DNA from: an uncultured Flavobacterium sp.
GTDB taxonomy: Bacteria; Bacteroidota; Bacteroidia; Flavobacteriales; Flavobacteriaceae
NCBI RefSeq assembly: GCF_937876455.1
Contig: NZ_CALFIG010000165.1
Span: 1-26,305, forward strand
Reading direction: 5' to 3'
Length of the DNA: 26,305 nt
Under the pieces are notes generated by a model, which saw only the letters and a list, made by a program, of their open reading frames with translations, did not search any database and was not told where the DNA came from. The position numbers and the translations under genes are program-made. The first letter of the stretch is position 1; every line of letters begins with the position of its first letter. Shown here piece after piece: positions 12,891-21,550 of this stretch.

Positions 12891-15107
12891 ATGTCTAAGG
12901 CAAAAATTATTTATACAATTACGGATGAAGCGCCTATGCTAGCTACACATTCGTTTTTACCTATTATCAAAGCATTCACAAAAACAGCTGCAATTGATGT
13001 AGAAACAAGAGACATTTCATTAGCAGGAAGAATTTTAGCTAACTTTCCAGACTATTTAACTGACACTCAAAAAGTAAGCGATGCTTTGGCTGAATTAGGT
13101 CAATTAGCTACAACGCCTGAAGCAAACATTATTAAGTTGCCAAATATTTCAGCTTCAATTCCACAATTAAAAGAAGCCATCTCTGAATTACAAGCGCAAG
13201 GATATGCGGTTCCTAATTATCCAGAAGATCCACAAAACGATTCAGAAAAAAAAATAAAAGCAACGTATGCTAAAGTACTTGGTTCGGCTGTAAATCCCGT
13301 ACTAAGAGAAGGGAATTCTGATCGACGTGCACCAAAAGCAGTGAAAAACTACGCAAAAACGAACCCACATAGCATGGGAGCTTGGTCTGCCGATTCAAAA
13401 ACAGAAGTGGCACACATGCAAGATGGTGATTTTTATGGAAGCGAACAATCTGTAACAGTTAAAGATGCGTCTCAATTTGTAATTGAATTTGTTACTGAAT
13501 CAGGTTCAAGTACTATACTTAAAAATGCGAGCCCTTTAAAGGCTGGTGAGGTTATCGATTCATCAGTAATGAGCCTAAAAGCACTAAAAGCATTTGCTAA
13601 AGAAGAAATTGCCGATGCAAAAGCTAAAGGTATATTATTATCTGTGCATTTAAAAGCAACTATGATGAAGGTTTCTGACCCTATTATTTTTAGTGCTATT
13701 GTTGAAGTTTATTTCGAAGATGTTTTTAAAAAATATGCAGATTTATTTAAAGAATTAAATATTGATACCAAAAACGGGTTAGGCGATGTATATGCAAAAA
13801 TTGCAGGACACCCCATGCAAGGTGAAGTTGAACAAGCTATACAAAACGCATTACAACAAGGACCTGCAGTTGCCATGGTAAATTCTGATAAAGGTATTAC
13901 TAATTTTCATGTACCATCTGATGTTATTGTGGATGCCTCTATGCCTGCTATGATTAGAACTTCTGGACAAATGTGGAATGCCCAAGGAAAACCAGAAGAT
14001 ACCAAAGCATTAATCCCTGACAGATGTTATGCTGGATTGTATACAGCAACTATTGATTTTTGTAAAAAGAATGGTGCTTTTGACCCTAAAACAATGGGAA
14101 GTGTGCCTAACGTAGGTCTTATGGCGCAAAAAGCAGAAGAATATGGTTCACATGATAAAACATTTCAGCTAAAAGAAAACGGCACTGTTAAAGTTACAGA
14201 TGGAAATGGAAATGTGTTTATGGAACAAAAAGTAGAAGCTGGAGATATTTTTAGAATGTGTCAAACTAAAGATGCACCTATACAAGATTGGGTAAAACTT
14301 GCTGTAAATAGAGCGCGTTTATCCCAAACACCGGCTATTTTTTGGCTAGATGAAAATCGTGCACACGATAGAGAAATTATCAAAAAAGTAGAGGCTTATT
14401 TACAAAACTATGATACAGCAGGCTTAGACATACAAATATTAAACCCTGTAAAAGCTACTTTATATACTTTAGACCGCTTAAAAAACGGATTAGACACCAT
14501 TTCAGTTACTGGAAACGTATTACGCGATTATTTAACAGATTTATTTCCAATATTAGAATTAGGCACATCAGCAAAAATGTTGTCAATTGTACCGCTAATG
14601 AATGGAGGTGGCTTATTTGAAACAGGAGCTGGAGGTTCTGCTCCAAAGCATGTGGAACAATTTATTGAAGAAGGCTACTTGCGTTGGGACTCATTAGGAG
14701 AAATTTTAGCTTTAGGTGTTTCTTTAGAACATTTAGGTCAAACTCTTGGTAATGATAAAGCTATGGTTTTATCTGAAACACTTGATGAAGCCACTGAAAA
14801 ATTCTTAGCTACTGATAAATCCCCTGCTCGAAAAGTAGGGCAGCTAGACAACAGAGGTTCTCATTTCTATATTGCCTTATATTGGGCACAAGCGTTAGCT
14901 GAACAAAACAAAAATGAAGAATTAAAATCTATTTTCACGCCTATCGCTACTGAGTTAACAGCAAATGAAGCGAAAATTGATGCAGAATTAATTTCGGCAC
15001 AAGGTAAAAAACAAAATGTTGGTGGGTATTACCATCCAAATGAAAGCTTATTAAATGATGCAATGAGGCCAAGTAGCACATTAAACAGCATAATTAATAA
15101 ACTATAG
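12891..15107 (+). CDS. icd: NADP-dependent isocitrate dehydrogenase, monomeric type
   Basis: Converts isocitrate to 2-oxoglutarate and CO2 while reducing NADP, in the citric-acid cycle. The 738-residue length and the N-terminus KIIYTITDEAPMLATHSFLP identify the monomeric IDH-II family, not the dimeric Icd of about 420 residues. Further family blocks are VLREGNSDRRAP (substrate binding), KTNPHSMGAWS, MVNSDKGITNFHVPSDVIVDASMPAMIR-like sequence, and ETGAGGSAPKHVEQF with LRWDSLGEILAL near the C-terminus. Nothing is missing. It is monocistronic between the rplS and icd terminators. Confidence 0.97.
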   Translation: MSKAKIIYTITDEAPMLATHSFLPIIKAFTKTAAIDVETRDISLAGRILANFPDYLTDTQKVSDALAELGQLATTPEANIIKLPNISASIPQLKEAISELQAQGYAVPNYPEDPQNDSEKKIKATYAKVLGSAVNPVLREGNSDRRAPKAVKNYAKTNPHSMGAWSADSKTEVAHMQDGDFYGSEQSVTVKDASQFVIEFVTESGSSTILKNASPLKAGEVIDSSVMSLKALKAFAKEEIADAKAKGILLSVHLKATMMKVSDPIIFSAIVEVYFEDVFKKYADLFKELNIDTKNGLGDVYAKIAGHPMQGEVEQAIQNALQQGPAVAMVNSDKGITNFHVPSDVIVDASMPAMIRTSGQMWNAQGKPEDTKALIPDRCYAGLYTATIDFCKKNGAFDPKTMGSVPNVGLMAQKAEEYGSHDKTFQLKENGTVKVTDGNGNVFMEQKVEAGDIFRMCQTKDAPIQDWVKLAVNRARLSQTPAIFWLDENRAHDREIIKKVEAYLQNYDTAGLDIQILNPVKATLYTLDRLKNGLDTISVTGNVLRDYLTDLFPILELGTSAKMLSIVPLMNGGGLFETGAGGSAPKHVEQFIEEGYLRWDSLGEILALGVSLEHLGQTLGNDKAMVLSETLDEATEKFLATDKSPARKVGQLDNRGSHFYIALYWAQALAEQNKNEELKSIFTPIATELTANEAKIDAELISAQGKKQNVGGYYHPNESLLNDAMRPSSTLNSIINKL

Positions 15108-15122
15108 ACCAACTATATAGAT

Positions 15123-15152
15123 AAAAAAGACGGCTATATGCCGTCTTTTTTT
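15123..15152 (+). terminator. Rho-independent terminator after icd
   Basis: GACGGC (15129-15134) pairs with GCCGTC (15140-15145) around TATAT. The flanking A and T runs (15123-15128, 15146-15152) extend the stem, so it could work in both directions. Confidence 0.9.
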
Positions 15153-15171
15153 ATTAACCACAAATTAACAC

Positions 15172-15199
15172 TTGTTTGAAACTATTTATGCGAAATTTG
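15172..15199 (+). promoter_or_regulatory. Possible promoter of the TonB receptor/DUF4249 pair
   Basis: TTG (15172-15174), a 17-nt spacer and GAAATTTG (15192-15199), one mismatch from TAnnTTTG. The predicted start near 15206 agrees with translation from the ATG at 15218 and not from the codons upstream. Confidence 0.4.
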
Positions 15200-15217
15200 C
15201 ACAAACATTTACATCCT

Positions 15218-17590
15218 ATGCAAAAGATATTTTTATTTTCCATTTTACTATTTTCACAACTTATATTCTGTCAGGAAAAATTTACCTTAAGTGGAACAAT
15301 TAAAGATACGAAAAGTAATGAAACAATAATTGGAGCTACGTTACAAATAAGCAACTCTGCTATGCAACGTACCATACAATCTAATGAATATGGTTTTTAT
15401 TCTATATCTCTACAAAAAGGTTCATATGAAATTGTAATTAATGCATTGGGTTTTGAACCCATATCCGAAAAAATTAATTTAAATTCAAATCTAAAAAAAG
15501 AGTTCTACTTAACTGAAAAAAACAAAGAAATTGAAGAAGTAGTCATCTCAACTAACTCAAAATCTATAAAAATTGACAAACCCGAGATGAGTGTCAATAA
15601 ACTCTCAATTGCACAAATAAAACAAATGCCCGCTATTTTAGGAGAAGTTGATATTATAAAATCCATTTTAACTTTACCAGGAGTTACCAATGCAGGTGAA
15701 GGTCAGTCTGGTTTTAATGTAAGAGGTGGTGCCGTGGATCAAAATTTAATTCTATTAGACGAAGCCACTATATATAATTCTTCTCACTTATTTGGTTTCT
15801 TTTCTGTTTTTAATGCTGATGCAATTAAAGATTTGAAACTATTTAAAGGCGGTATTCCGGCAAGGTATGGTGGACGTGTAGCTTCGGTATTAGACATTTA
15901 TCAAAAAGAAGGAAACAGCAATGCTTTTCATATGAATGGTGGTATTGGCTTAATTTCAAGCAGACTTTTAGCTGAGGGACCTATCGTTAAGAATAAAAGT
16001 TCATTTTTAGTAGCTGGTAGAAGCAGCTATGCGCATTTATTTTTAAAACTAACCGACAACCAAAACTCTGCTTATTTTTATGACTTAAATACTAAAATAA
16101 ATTACAAAATAAACGAAAACAACAATTTATATCTTTCTGGTTATTTTGGTAGAGACGTTTTTAGCTTAAATAAGCAGTTCATAAATACATATGGAAATGC
16201 TGTTTTTAATTTAAGGTGGAATCATTTATTTTCAAACAAATTATTTTCAAATATGTCATTAATTTATAGTGATTATTACTATGGACTTACCTTAGATTTT
16301 ATAGGATTTAATTGGAATAGTGGTATAAAAAATTACAACTTTAAATATGATTTTAAACATTACCTTTCAGAAAATGTAAAATTATTTTATGGCACAAATG
16401 CCATTTATTACCAATTTAATCCAGGAAAAATAGAGCCTATAGATACTACTTCAAGTATAAATCCTAAACAATTAGCGAAAAAGCAAGCGTTCGAACCTTC
16501 TTTTTATATTGACGCGGAACAAAAAATAACTGACAAATTGGCCATTAACTATGGTGTAAGATATAGTCTTTTTTACCGTTTAGGACAAGAAACTATAAAC
16601 ATCTATCAAAACAATCTGTCGGTTACATACAATCCCGATTTAAAAATATATGAAAAAGCCACACCAATAGGCACTAAAACGTATGGTAAAAACGAAATTA
16701 TGGCTCAATTTGGGAATTGGGAACCAAGAATAGCCTTAGCCTATACATTTTCAGCCCATTCCTCTGTTAAAGCAAGTTATAATAGAATGTCACAATACCT
16801 GCATTTAATTTCAAACACTCAATCGCCTACACCTTTGGATGTTTGGACACCAAGTGATTCCTATTTAAAGCCGCAAATATTAGATCAATATGCTTTAGGC
16901 TATTTTAAAAACATCAAAAATGGTAAATATTCGCTGGAATTAGAGACATTTTACAAAAAAGTAAAAAACAGACTTGATTATATTGACGGAGCAGATTTAA
17001 TTGCAAATGAAGCTATTGAACAGGTAGTATTAGCTGGACACTCAAGAGCTTATGGATTAGAAATTATGGTAAAAAAGAACGAAGGAAAATGGAACGGTTG
17101 GATTTCATACACTTTATCTCGTTCTGAACAACAAACAGCTGGACGAACACCAAACGAAATTGGAATTAACAACGGCGCTTGGTACAAAACGGGTTGGGAT
17201 AAAACGCATAATTTAGCCATTACAACATCTTATGAGTTAACCGAAAAATGGAGTTTTGGAAGTATTTTTGCACTTCAAACAGGTCAACCCGTAACTTTCC
17301 CTTCTGGGCAATATCAATACCAAGGCATTACTGTTCCAGTATATGGAAATAGAAATGGAAATAATCTACCCACTTATCATCGATGGGATATTTCCGCAAC
17401 GTTAAAACCTTCAAAAAATAAAAATAGAACCTACAAAAGCGAATGGGTTTTTAGTATTTACAACATATATGGCCGAAAAAATGCTGCGGCAATCAATTTT
17501 AGACAAAATGCTGATAGTGGAAACAATGAAGCGGTTCGATTATCTATTTTCGGAATCGTACCAAGTGTTACCTATAATTTTAAATTTTAA
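15218..17590 (+). CDS. TonB-dependent outer-membrane receptor with carboxypeptidase-like N-terminal domain
   Basis: Counted from the ATG at 15218 the product has 790 residues and begins with a clear signal peptide (MQKIFLFSILLFSQLIFC). A carboxypeptidase D-like regulatory domain follows (about 22-97, FTLSGTIKDTKSNETIIGATL). The plug domain contains LPGVTNAGEGQSGFNVRGG and GGIPARYGGRVASVLDIY, and a long C-terminal barrel ends in phenylalanine (YNFKF), as outer-membrane barrels do. Such receptors import ligands across the outer membrane using ExbB/ExbD/TonB energy. In-frame starts at 15176 (TTG) and 15188 (ATG) would put charged, His-rich sequence before the signal. It is 12 nt upstream of a DUF4249 lipoprotein gene and surely cotranscribed. 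The ligand is unknown. Confidence 0.92.
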   Translation: MQKIFLFSILLFSQLIFCQEKFTLSGTIKDTKSNETIIGATLQISNSAMQRTIQSNEYGFYSISLQKGSYEIVINALGFEPISEKINLNSNLKKEFYLTEKNKEIEEVVISTNSKSIKIDKPEMSVNKLSIAQIKQMPAILGEVDIIKSILTLPGVTNAGEGQSGFNVRGGAVDQNLILLDEATIYNSSHLFGFFSVFNADAIKDLKLFKGGIPARYGGRVASVLDIYQKEGNSNAFHMNGGIGLISSRLLAEGPIVKNKSSFLVAGRSSYAHLFLKLTDNQNSAYFYDLNTKINYKINENNNLYLSGYFGRDVFSLNKQFINTYGNAVFNLRWNHLFSNKLFSNMSLIYSDYYYGLTLDFIGFNWNSGIKNYNFKYDFKHYLSENVKLFYGTNAIYYQFNPGKIEPIDTTSSINPKQLAKKQAFEPSFYIDAEQKITDKLAINYGVRYSLFYRLGQETINIYQNNLSVTYNPDLKIYEKATPIGTKTYGKNEIMAQFGNWEPRIALAYTFSAHSSVKASYNRMSQYLHLISNTQSPTPLDVWTPSDSYLKPQILDQYALGYFKNIKNGKYSLELETFYKKVKNRLDYIDGADLIANEAIEQVVLAGHSRAYGLEIMVKKNEGKWNGWISYTLSRSEQQTAGRTPNEIGINNGAWYKTGWDKTHNLAITTSYELTEKWSFGSIFALQTGQPVTFPSGQYQYQGITVPVYGNRNGNNLPTYHRWDISATLKPSKNKNRTYKSEWVFSIYNIYGRKNAAAINFRQNADSGNNEAVRLSIFGIVPSVTYNFKF

Positions 17591-17602
17591 TACCACATCA
17601 TT

Positions 17603-18427
17603 ATGATTACCTATTTGAAATACCTTTTAATTGTTTTCTTCTGTATTGGTTTTACAAGTTGTGAAGACGTAATTAATGTTGATTTAGAAACAAGCAATCC
17701 AAAATTAGTAATTGATGCTTCTATAAAATGGCAAAAAGGAACTACGGGCAATGAACAAACCATTTATTTAACTACAACCGGAAATTATTATTCTAATTCT
17801 GTACCAGCTGTAAGTGGTGCAAATGTGTCAATAACCGATCAAAATGGGACTGTTTTTAATTTTATAGAACTCCCAAATACTGGGAAATATGTGTGTTCTA
17901 ATTTTGTGCCCGTAATTAATAGAACCTACACTTTATTTGTTTCATATAACGGAAATAGCTTTACCGCAACCGATAAACTATATGCCGTTCCCACTATAAC
18001 TTCGATACAACAACGAAATGATGCAGGTTTTACAGGAAATCAAATTGAATTAAAATATAACTTTTTGGACAACCCAAATGAAGCTAATTTTTATTTAGAA
18101 CACTATGAAGTACCTTTCAGACCTTATCCATTATATGGTGTATTTAATGATGAGTTTACAAATGGAAACCCTATGTTTTCTCTAATTTTTGGTCAGGAAA
18201 TTGCCACAGGTCAAACTATAAAATTCACTCTTCACGGCATTTCACAACGTTATTTTAACTACATGAATATATTAATTGGAATTTCTGGAGGGTTAAGCAA
18301 TGGACCATTTAGTACACCACCTGCAACCGTAAGAGGCAATATTGTAAACACAACTAATCCTGATGCATATGCCTTAGGCTACTTTAGATTATCTGAAGTA
18401 GATGTTAGAAATTATATTGTACAATAA
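17603..18427 (+). CDS. DUF4249 outer-membrane lipoprotein
   Basis: A 274-residue protein with an N-terminal hydrophobic segment ending in the lipobox GFTSC; C20 would be the lipidated residue, followed by EDVINVDLE. The opening phrase (CEDVINVDLETSNPKLVIDA) and the beta-rich, immunoglobulin-like body are typical of DUF4249 proteins. These are found almost only in Bacteroidota and usually next to a TonB-dependent receptor of the preceding type. By analogy with SusC/SusD it may cap the receptor or bind its ligand, but this family has no proven function that I know of. No terminator hairpin follows; the next gene has its own promoter. Confidence 0.88.
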   Translation: MITYLKYLLIVFFCIGFTSCEDVINVDLETSNPKLVIDASIKWQKGTTGNEQTIYLTTTGNYYSNSVPAVSGANVSITDQNGTVFNFIELPNTGKYVCSNFVPVINRTYTLFVSYNGNSFTATDKLYAVPTITSIQQRNDAGFTGNQIELKYNFLDNPNEANFYLEHYEVPFRPYPLYGVFNDEFTNGNPMFSLIFGQEIATGQTIKFTLHGISQRYFNYMNILIGISGGLSNGPFSTPPATVRGNIVNTTNPDAYALGYFRLSEVDVRNYIVQ

Positions 18428-18442
18428 TGTATTTTTATCATA

Positions 18443-18491
18443 GGAATTGGAAATTGAAACTATAAACAATAACTTTGAACTTCAAATAATA
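18443..18491. repeat. 7-bp periodic repeat carrying the thiN promoter
   Basis: Seven heptamers in register: GGAATTG, GAAATTG, AAACTAT, AAACAAT, AACTTTG, AACTTCA, AATAATA. The TTG that ends the first unit and the TTTG that ends the fifth are exactly 28 bases apart and form the -33 and -7 boxes of the downstream gene. Confidence 0.6.
18447..18477 (+). promoter_or_regulatory. Promoter of the thiamine pyrophosphokinase gene
   Basis: TTG (18447-18449), a 20-nt spacer and TAACTTTG (18470-18477) match the Bacteroidota consensus, 25 nt before the ATG. Both boxes are parts of the heptamer repeat. Confidence 0.65.
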
Positions 18492-18502
18492 CTTCTACTA
18501 TT

Positions 18503-19165
18503 ATGTCTTCACACCATATTGTTCGCGACGATCAAGAGCCCGCTTTAATAATAGCCAATGGTGCAGCATGTAGTGAAGAGTTATTGGGTCAACTCTTAGA
18601 ATGGTCTCCGTATGTGGTAGTTTTAGATAGTGCAATAGAGCGCGTAATCCATTTAGGTATAAAGATAGATGTTATTTTGGGAGATTTTGACAGAGCGTTT
18701 AATCCTCACATTTATAAGAATGAGCAATTCCCTTTAGAAATTATTCACACACCCAATCAAGACAAAACAGATTTAGAAAAAGCCTTTGATTTTTTAATAG
18801 AAAAAGGACATAAAGCAGTCAATGTAGTTTGGGCGACTGGTAAACGAGCTGACCATACGCTAGTGAATTTAACTACTATTGTTCAATATAGAGATCAACT
18901 AAAAATTGTCATTTTTGACGACCATTCCAAAATACATTTGCTTCCAAAAAATTTTAAAAAATGGTATACTAAAAACACTATTCTATCTTTAATTCCAATT
19001 GGAAAAACAACTGGAATTACTACAGAAAATTTGTTTTACGCACTTCAAAATGAAGAACTAGAATTAGGACAACGAACCAGTAGCAGTAATCATGTTGCCG
19101 AAGATGGGATTGTAGAAATCATTCACCAAGAGGGTCATTTACTCCTAATAGAAAGTATAGATTAA
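18503..19165 (+). CDS. thiN: Thiamine pyrophosphokinase
   Basis: Transfers a pyrophosphate group from ATP to thiamine, giving thiamine diphosphate. The 220-residue protein has the family motifs GDFDR (60-64), DKTDLEKA (87-94) and GKRADHTLVN (113-122, corresponding to the usual GGRxDHxLxN), then a beta-rich C-terminal half. It is a salvage enzyme. No other thiamine gene and no TPP riboswitch are visible nearby. It converges with the ABC-F gene, with a single base between the two stop codons and no hairpin terminator. Confidence 0.9.
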   Translation: MSSHHIVRDDQEPALIIANGAACSEELLGQLLEWSPYVVVLDSAIERVIHLGIKIDVILGDFDRAFNPHIYKNEQFPLEIIHTPNQDKTDLEKAFDFLIEKGHKAVNVVWATGKRADHTLVNLTTIVQYRDQLKIVIFDDHSKIHLLPKNFKKWYTKNTILSLIPIGKTTGITTENLFYALQNEELELGQRTSSSNHVAEDGIVEIIHQEGHLLLIESID

Positions 19166-19166
19166 G

Positions 19167-20801
19167 CTATTTTTCAATTTCTTTTAGCGTTTCCATCTTT
19201 TTATTAGCTAAGAAGCCTTTGATATCTTCAAAATGTTCTTTTACTCGTTTATTACCAAATTCAAACACTTTTTGAGCTAAACCATCCAAGAAATCACGGT
19301 CATGTGACACCAAAATTAACGTCCCATCAAAATCACGTAAGGCATCTTTAATAATGTCTTTGGTTTTCATATCTAAATGATTTGTTGGCTCATCTAAAAT
19401 TAACACGTTCACAGGTTCTAGTAACAATTTTATCATTGCTAAACGCGTTTTTTCGCCCCCTGAAAGTACTTTAACTTTCTTTTGAATGTCATCGCCTTTA
19501 AACATAAAAGCACCTAACATATCTTTAATTTTCGTACGAATATCTCCTACTGCAATTCTGTCAATAGTATCAAAAACGGTTAATTCTCCATCTAATAATG
19601 CTGCCTGATTTTGTGCAAAATAGCCAATTTGAGCGTTATGCCCTATCTCTATTTTTCCCCCTTCATAATCAATCTCACCCATAATCGCTTTTATCATGGT
19701 TGATTTTCCTTCCCCATTTTTACCCACAAAAGCTACCTTTTGTCCTCTTTCAATAACCATATTCGCATTATTAAACACCACATGGTCTCCATATTGTTTA
19801 GTTAATGCTTCAACAACTACTGGGTATTGACCTGAACGTGGCGAAGGTGGAAATTTTAACTTTAATGCGGATGTGTCCACTTCATCAACCTCAACCAGAA
19901 CTAGTTTTTCCAACATTCGTACGCGTGATTGTACTTGCTCTGTCTTTGAAAAAGTACCTCTAAAACGCTCAATAAACGCTTGATTTTCTGCGATGAACTT
20001 TTGTTGTTCATCATACGCTTTTTGTTGGTGAATTCTTCGATCTTTTCTTAATTCTAAATAATCGGAATATTTAGCTTTATAATCATAAATTCGACCCATA
20101 GTTACTTCAATAGTTCTATTTGTAATATTATCTACAAACGTTCTATCGTGCGAAATAACCATTACCGCTTTAGCCTGATTAATTAGAAAATCTTCTAGCC
20201 ACTGAATACTTTCCATGTCTAAATGATTTGTTGGCTCATCTAGAAGTATTAAATCAGGTTGTTTTAATAGTATTTTTGCCAATTCAATTCGCATTCTCCA
20301 TCCTCCTGAAAATTCAGAAGTTAAACGAGTAAAATCTTCTCTTTCAAACCCTAATCCTTTTAATACTTTTTCTACTTCTGCTTCATAATTTACCTCTTCA
20401 ATAGAATAAAACTTTTCAGAAAGTTCCGTAACACGCTCTATCAATTTCATGTAGGCATCACTTTCATAATCTGTACGAACAGTTAATTCTTCATTAATTA
20501 CGTCAATTTCTTTCTTCATATTAAGCACATCTGCAAAAGCTTTTGAAGTTTCCTCTAAAACAGTACAATTATCGGCCGTTAATAAATGTTGTGGTAAATA
20601 AGCTATTACAGCATCACTTGGTGCCGAAATTCCGCCACGGGTAGGTTTATTTTCACCTGCAACTATTTTTAATAAAGTTGATTTTCCTGCACCATTTTTA
20701 CCCATGAGGGCAATTTTATCATTTTCATTAATTGCAAAAGTAACCTCACTAAATAAAGTGGTTCCGCCAAATTCTACGGCAACATCATTAACTGTAATCA
20801 T
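19167..20801 (-). CDS. ABC-F family ATPase (ribosome-associated)
   Basis: A 544-residue soluble protein with two ATPase modules and no membrane segment. The first module has Walker A GKNGAGKST, signature SGGWRMR and Walker B LLDEPTNHLD. The second has GKNGEGKST, LSGGEKTR and LILDEPTNHLD. Between them lies a charged helical linker (about 245-305, the P-site tRNA interaction motif region). ABC-F proteins act on the ribosome, either resolving stalls or protecting against antibiotics. The length and the lack of a long C-terminal coiled coil suggest a YbiT-like housekeeping member. A resistance role is not indicated. Confidence 0.92.
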   Translation of the reverse strand: MITVNDVAVEFGGTTLFSEVTFAINENDKIALMGKNGAGKSTLLKIVAGENKPTRGGISAPSDAVIAYLPQHLLTADNCTVLEETSKAFADVLNMKKEIDVINEELTVRTDYESDAYMKLIERVTELSEKFYSIEEVNYEAEVEKVLKGLGFEREDFTRLTSEFSGGWRMRIELAKILLKQPDLILLDEPTNHLDMESIQWLEDFLINQAKAVMVISHDRTFVDNITNRTIEVTMGRIYDYKAKYSDYLELRKDRRIHQQKAYDEQQKFIAENQAFIERFRGTFSKTEQVQSRVRMLEKLVLVEVDEVDTSALKLKFPPSPRSGQYPVVVEALTKQYGDHVVFNNANMVIERGQKVAFVGKNGEGKSTMIKAIMGEIDYEGGKIEIGHNAQIGYFAQNQAALLDGELTVFDTIDRIAVGDIRTKIKDMLGAFMFKGDDIQKKVKVLSGGEKTRLAMIKLLLEPVNVLILDEPTNHLDMKTKDIIKDALRDFDGTLILVSHDRDFLDGLAQKVFEFGNKRVKEHFEDIKGFLANKKMETLKEIEK

Positions 20802-20805
20802 TTTG

Positions 20806-20839
20806 AAGTAAAAAGTTATAAAAGTAAAAAGTTATAAAA
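20806..20839. repeat. Tandem 16-bp repeat in the ABC-F leader
   Basis: AAGTAAAAAGTTATA occurs at 20806-20820 and again, identically, at 20822-20836. It lies between the ABC-F start codon and its promoter, so it would be in the mRNA leader. Confidence 0.7.
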
Positions 20840-20865
20840 ACGAGTTACTAATTTTTTTGAAGGTG

Positions 20866-20895
20866 CAAATATAGCTGAATTAGTCAATTAGACAA
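20866..20895 (-). promoter_or_regulatory. Promoter of the ABC-F gene
   Basis: On the minus strand TTG (20895-20893), a 19-nt spacer and TATATTTG (20873-20866) fit the consensus fully. The leader to the ATG at 20801 would be about 60 nt and would include the tandem repeat. Confidence 0.75.
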
Positions 20896-20929
20896 TTGAT
20901 TATATTCGGTTTTTGATGATTATTGCTAA

Positions 20930-21541
20930 TTAATCCATTTCAAAAAAAAGTGGCTCAACCATAATTTGGTCGGCCAAAGACTCTACACGTTCTGAAATAA
21001 CTTCACAGAATAGTATTCGTTGTGTTTTAGCTATGCTATCTGAAATTCGTTTAATTTTTGCCTCTAATCTTACTTTTGCAATTGCATCTGCATCGTCAAC
21101 AACAAAAATTTTTAATTGATTTACATCATATCCTGCTGTGCTAAACATGTCATTTAATCGTGTTGGAGTGCCAATCAAAATGTCAATTCCAACAGAAATT
21201 TGATTTTTGTCATAATCTAAATCACTTTTATCATGTACTGCATAGATACGTAAATCTGTATATTTTGCGAATTGCTTAAAGCGCTCTTCTAGTTCTAAAA
21301 CACGTTCCTTATTTTCTGAAAATACTAAGGCACGCGGTGAAAGAAGATGTGCTTTTTCCAATTTTTGAATTACGTTAAGTACTAACGTAGTGGTTTTTCC
21401 CGTGCCTTTTTCAGCTTGAACAACTACATCAGCACCACTTTTAATAACAGAAAATGTTTCTTCTTGGATTTCATTTGCTTCTATTAAGCCTAGTTCTACT
21501 AATGCTTGCTGAAGGTGTGGATTTATTTTTTTTAATTGCAT
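20930..21541 (-). CDS. Single-domain DEAD-box-like protein with degenerate DDAD box
   Basis: From MQLKKINPHL the product has 203 residues and covers only the first RecA-like domain of a DEAD-box RNA helicase. A Q-motif-like segment (EIQEETF, 24-30), motif I AEKGTGKTT (43-51), motif Ia-like PRALVFSENKE (69-79) and GTPTR (124-128) are all present. Motif II is DDAD (149-152) in place of DEAD. Motif III SAT is replaced by CEV near 179-181. The second helicase domain with motifs IV-VI is absent, and the downstream DNA does not encode one. The gene follows the sigma-54 activator. The ATG at 21541 is chosen; an upstream start at 21586 would translate the heptamer repeat. Confidence 0.8.
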   Translation of the reverse strand: MQLKKINPHLQQALVELGLIEANEIQEETFSVIKSGADVVVQAEKGTGKTTTLVLNVIQKLEKAHLLSPRALVFSENKERVLELEERFKQFAKYTDLRIYAVHDKSDLDYDKNQISVGIDILIGTPTRLNDMFSTAGYDVNQLKIFVVDDADAIAKVRLEAKIKRISDSIAKTQRILFCEVISERVESLADQIMVEPLFFEMD

Positions 21542-21550
21542 TTTTTCTAT

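Noticed and set aside
15176..15217. Start of the TonB receptor at TTG 15176 or ATG 15188
   Set aside because: Both put a charged, histidine-rich stretch before the signal peptide and lie within or ahead of the predicted promoter.
18428..18502. TPP riboswitch upstream of thiN
   Set aside because: The spacer is only 75 nt, lacks the conserved CUGAGA and related cores, and is occupied by the heptamer repeat and promoter.
19167..20801. ABC-F protein as an antibiotic resistance determinant
   Set aside because: The domain layout fits a housekeeping YbiT-like member; there is no resistance context, mobile element or unusual composition.
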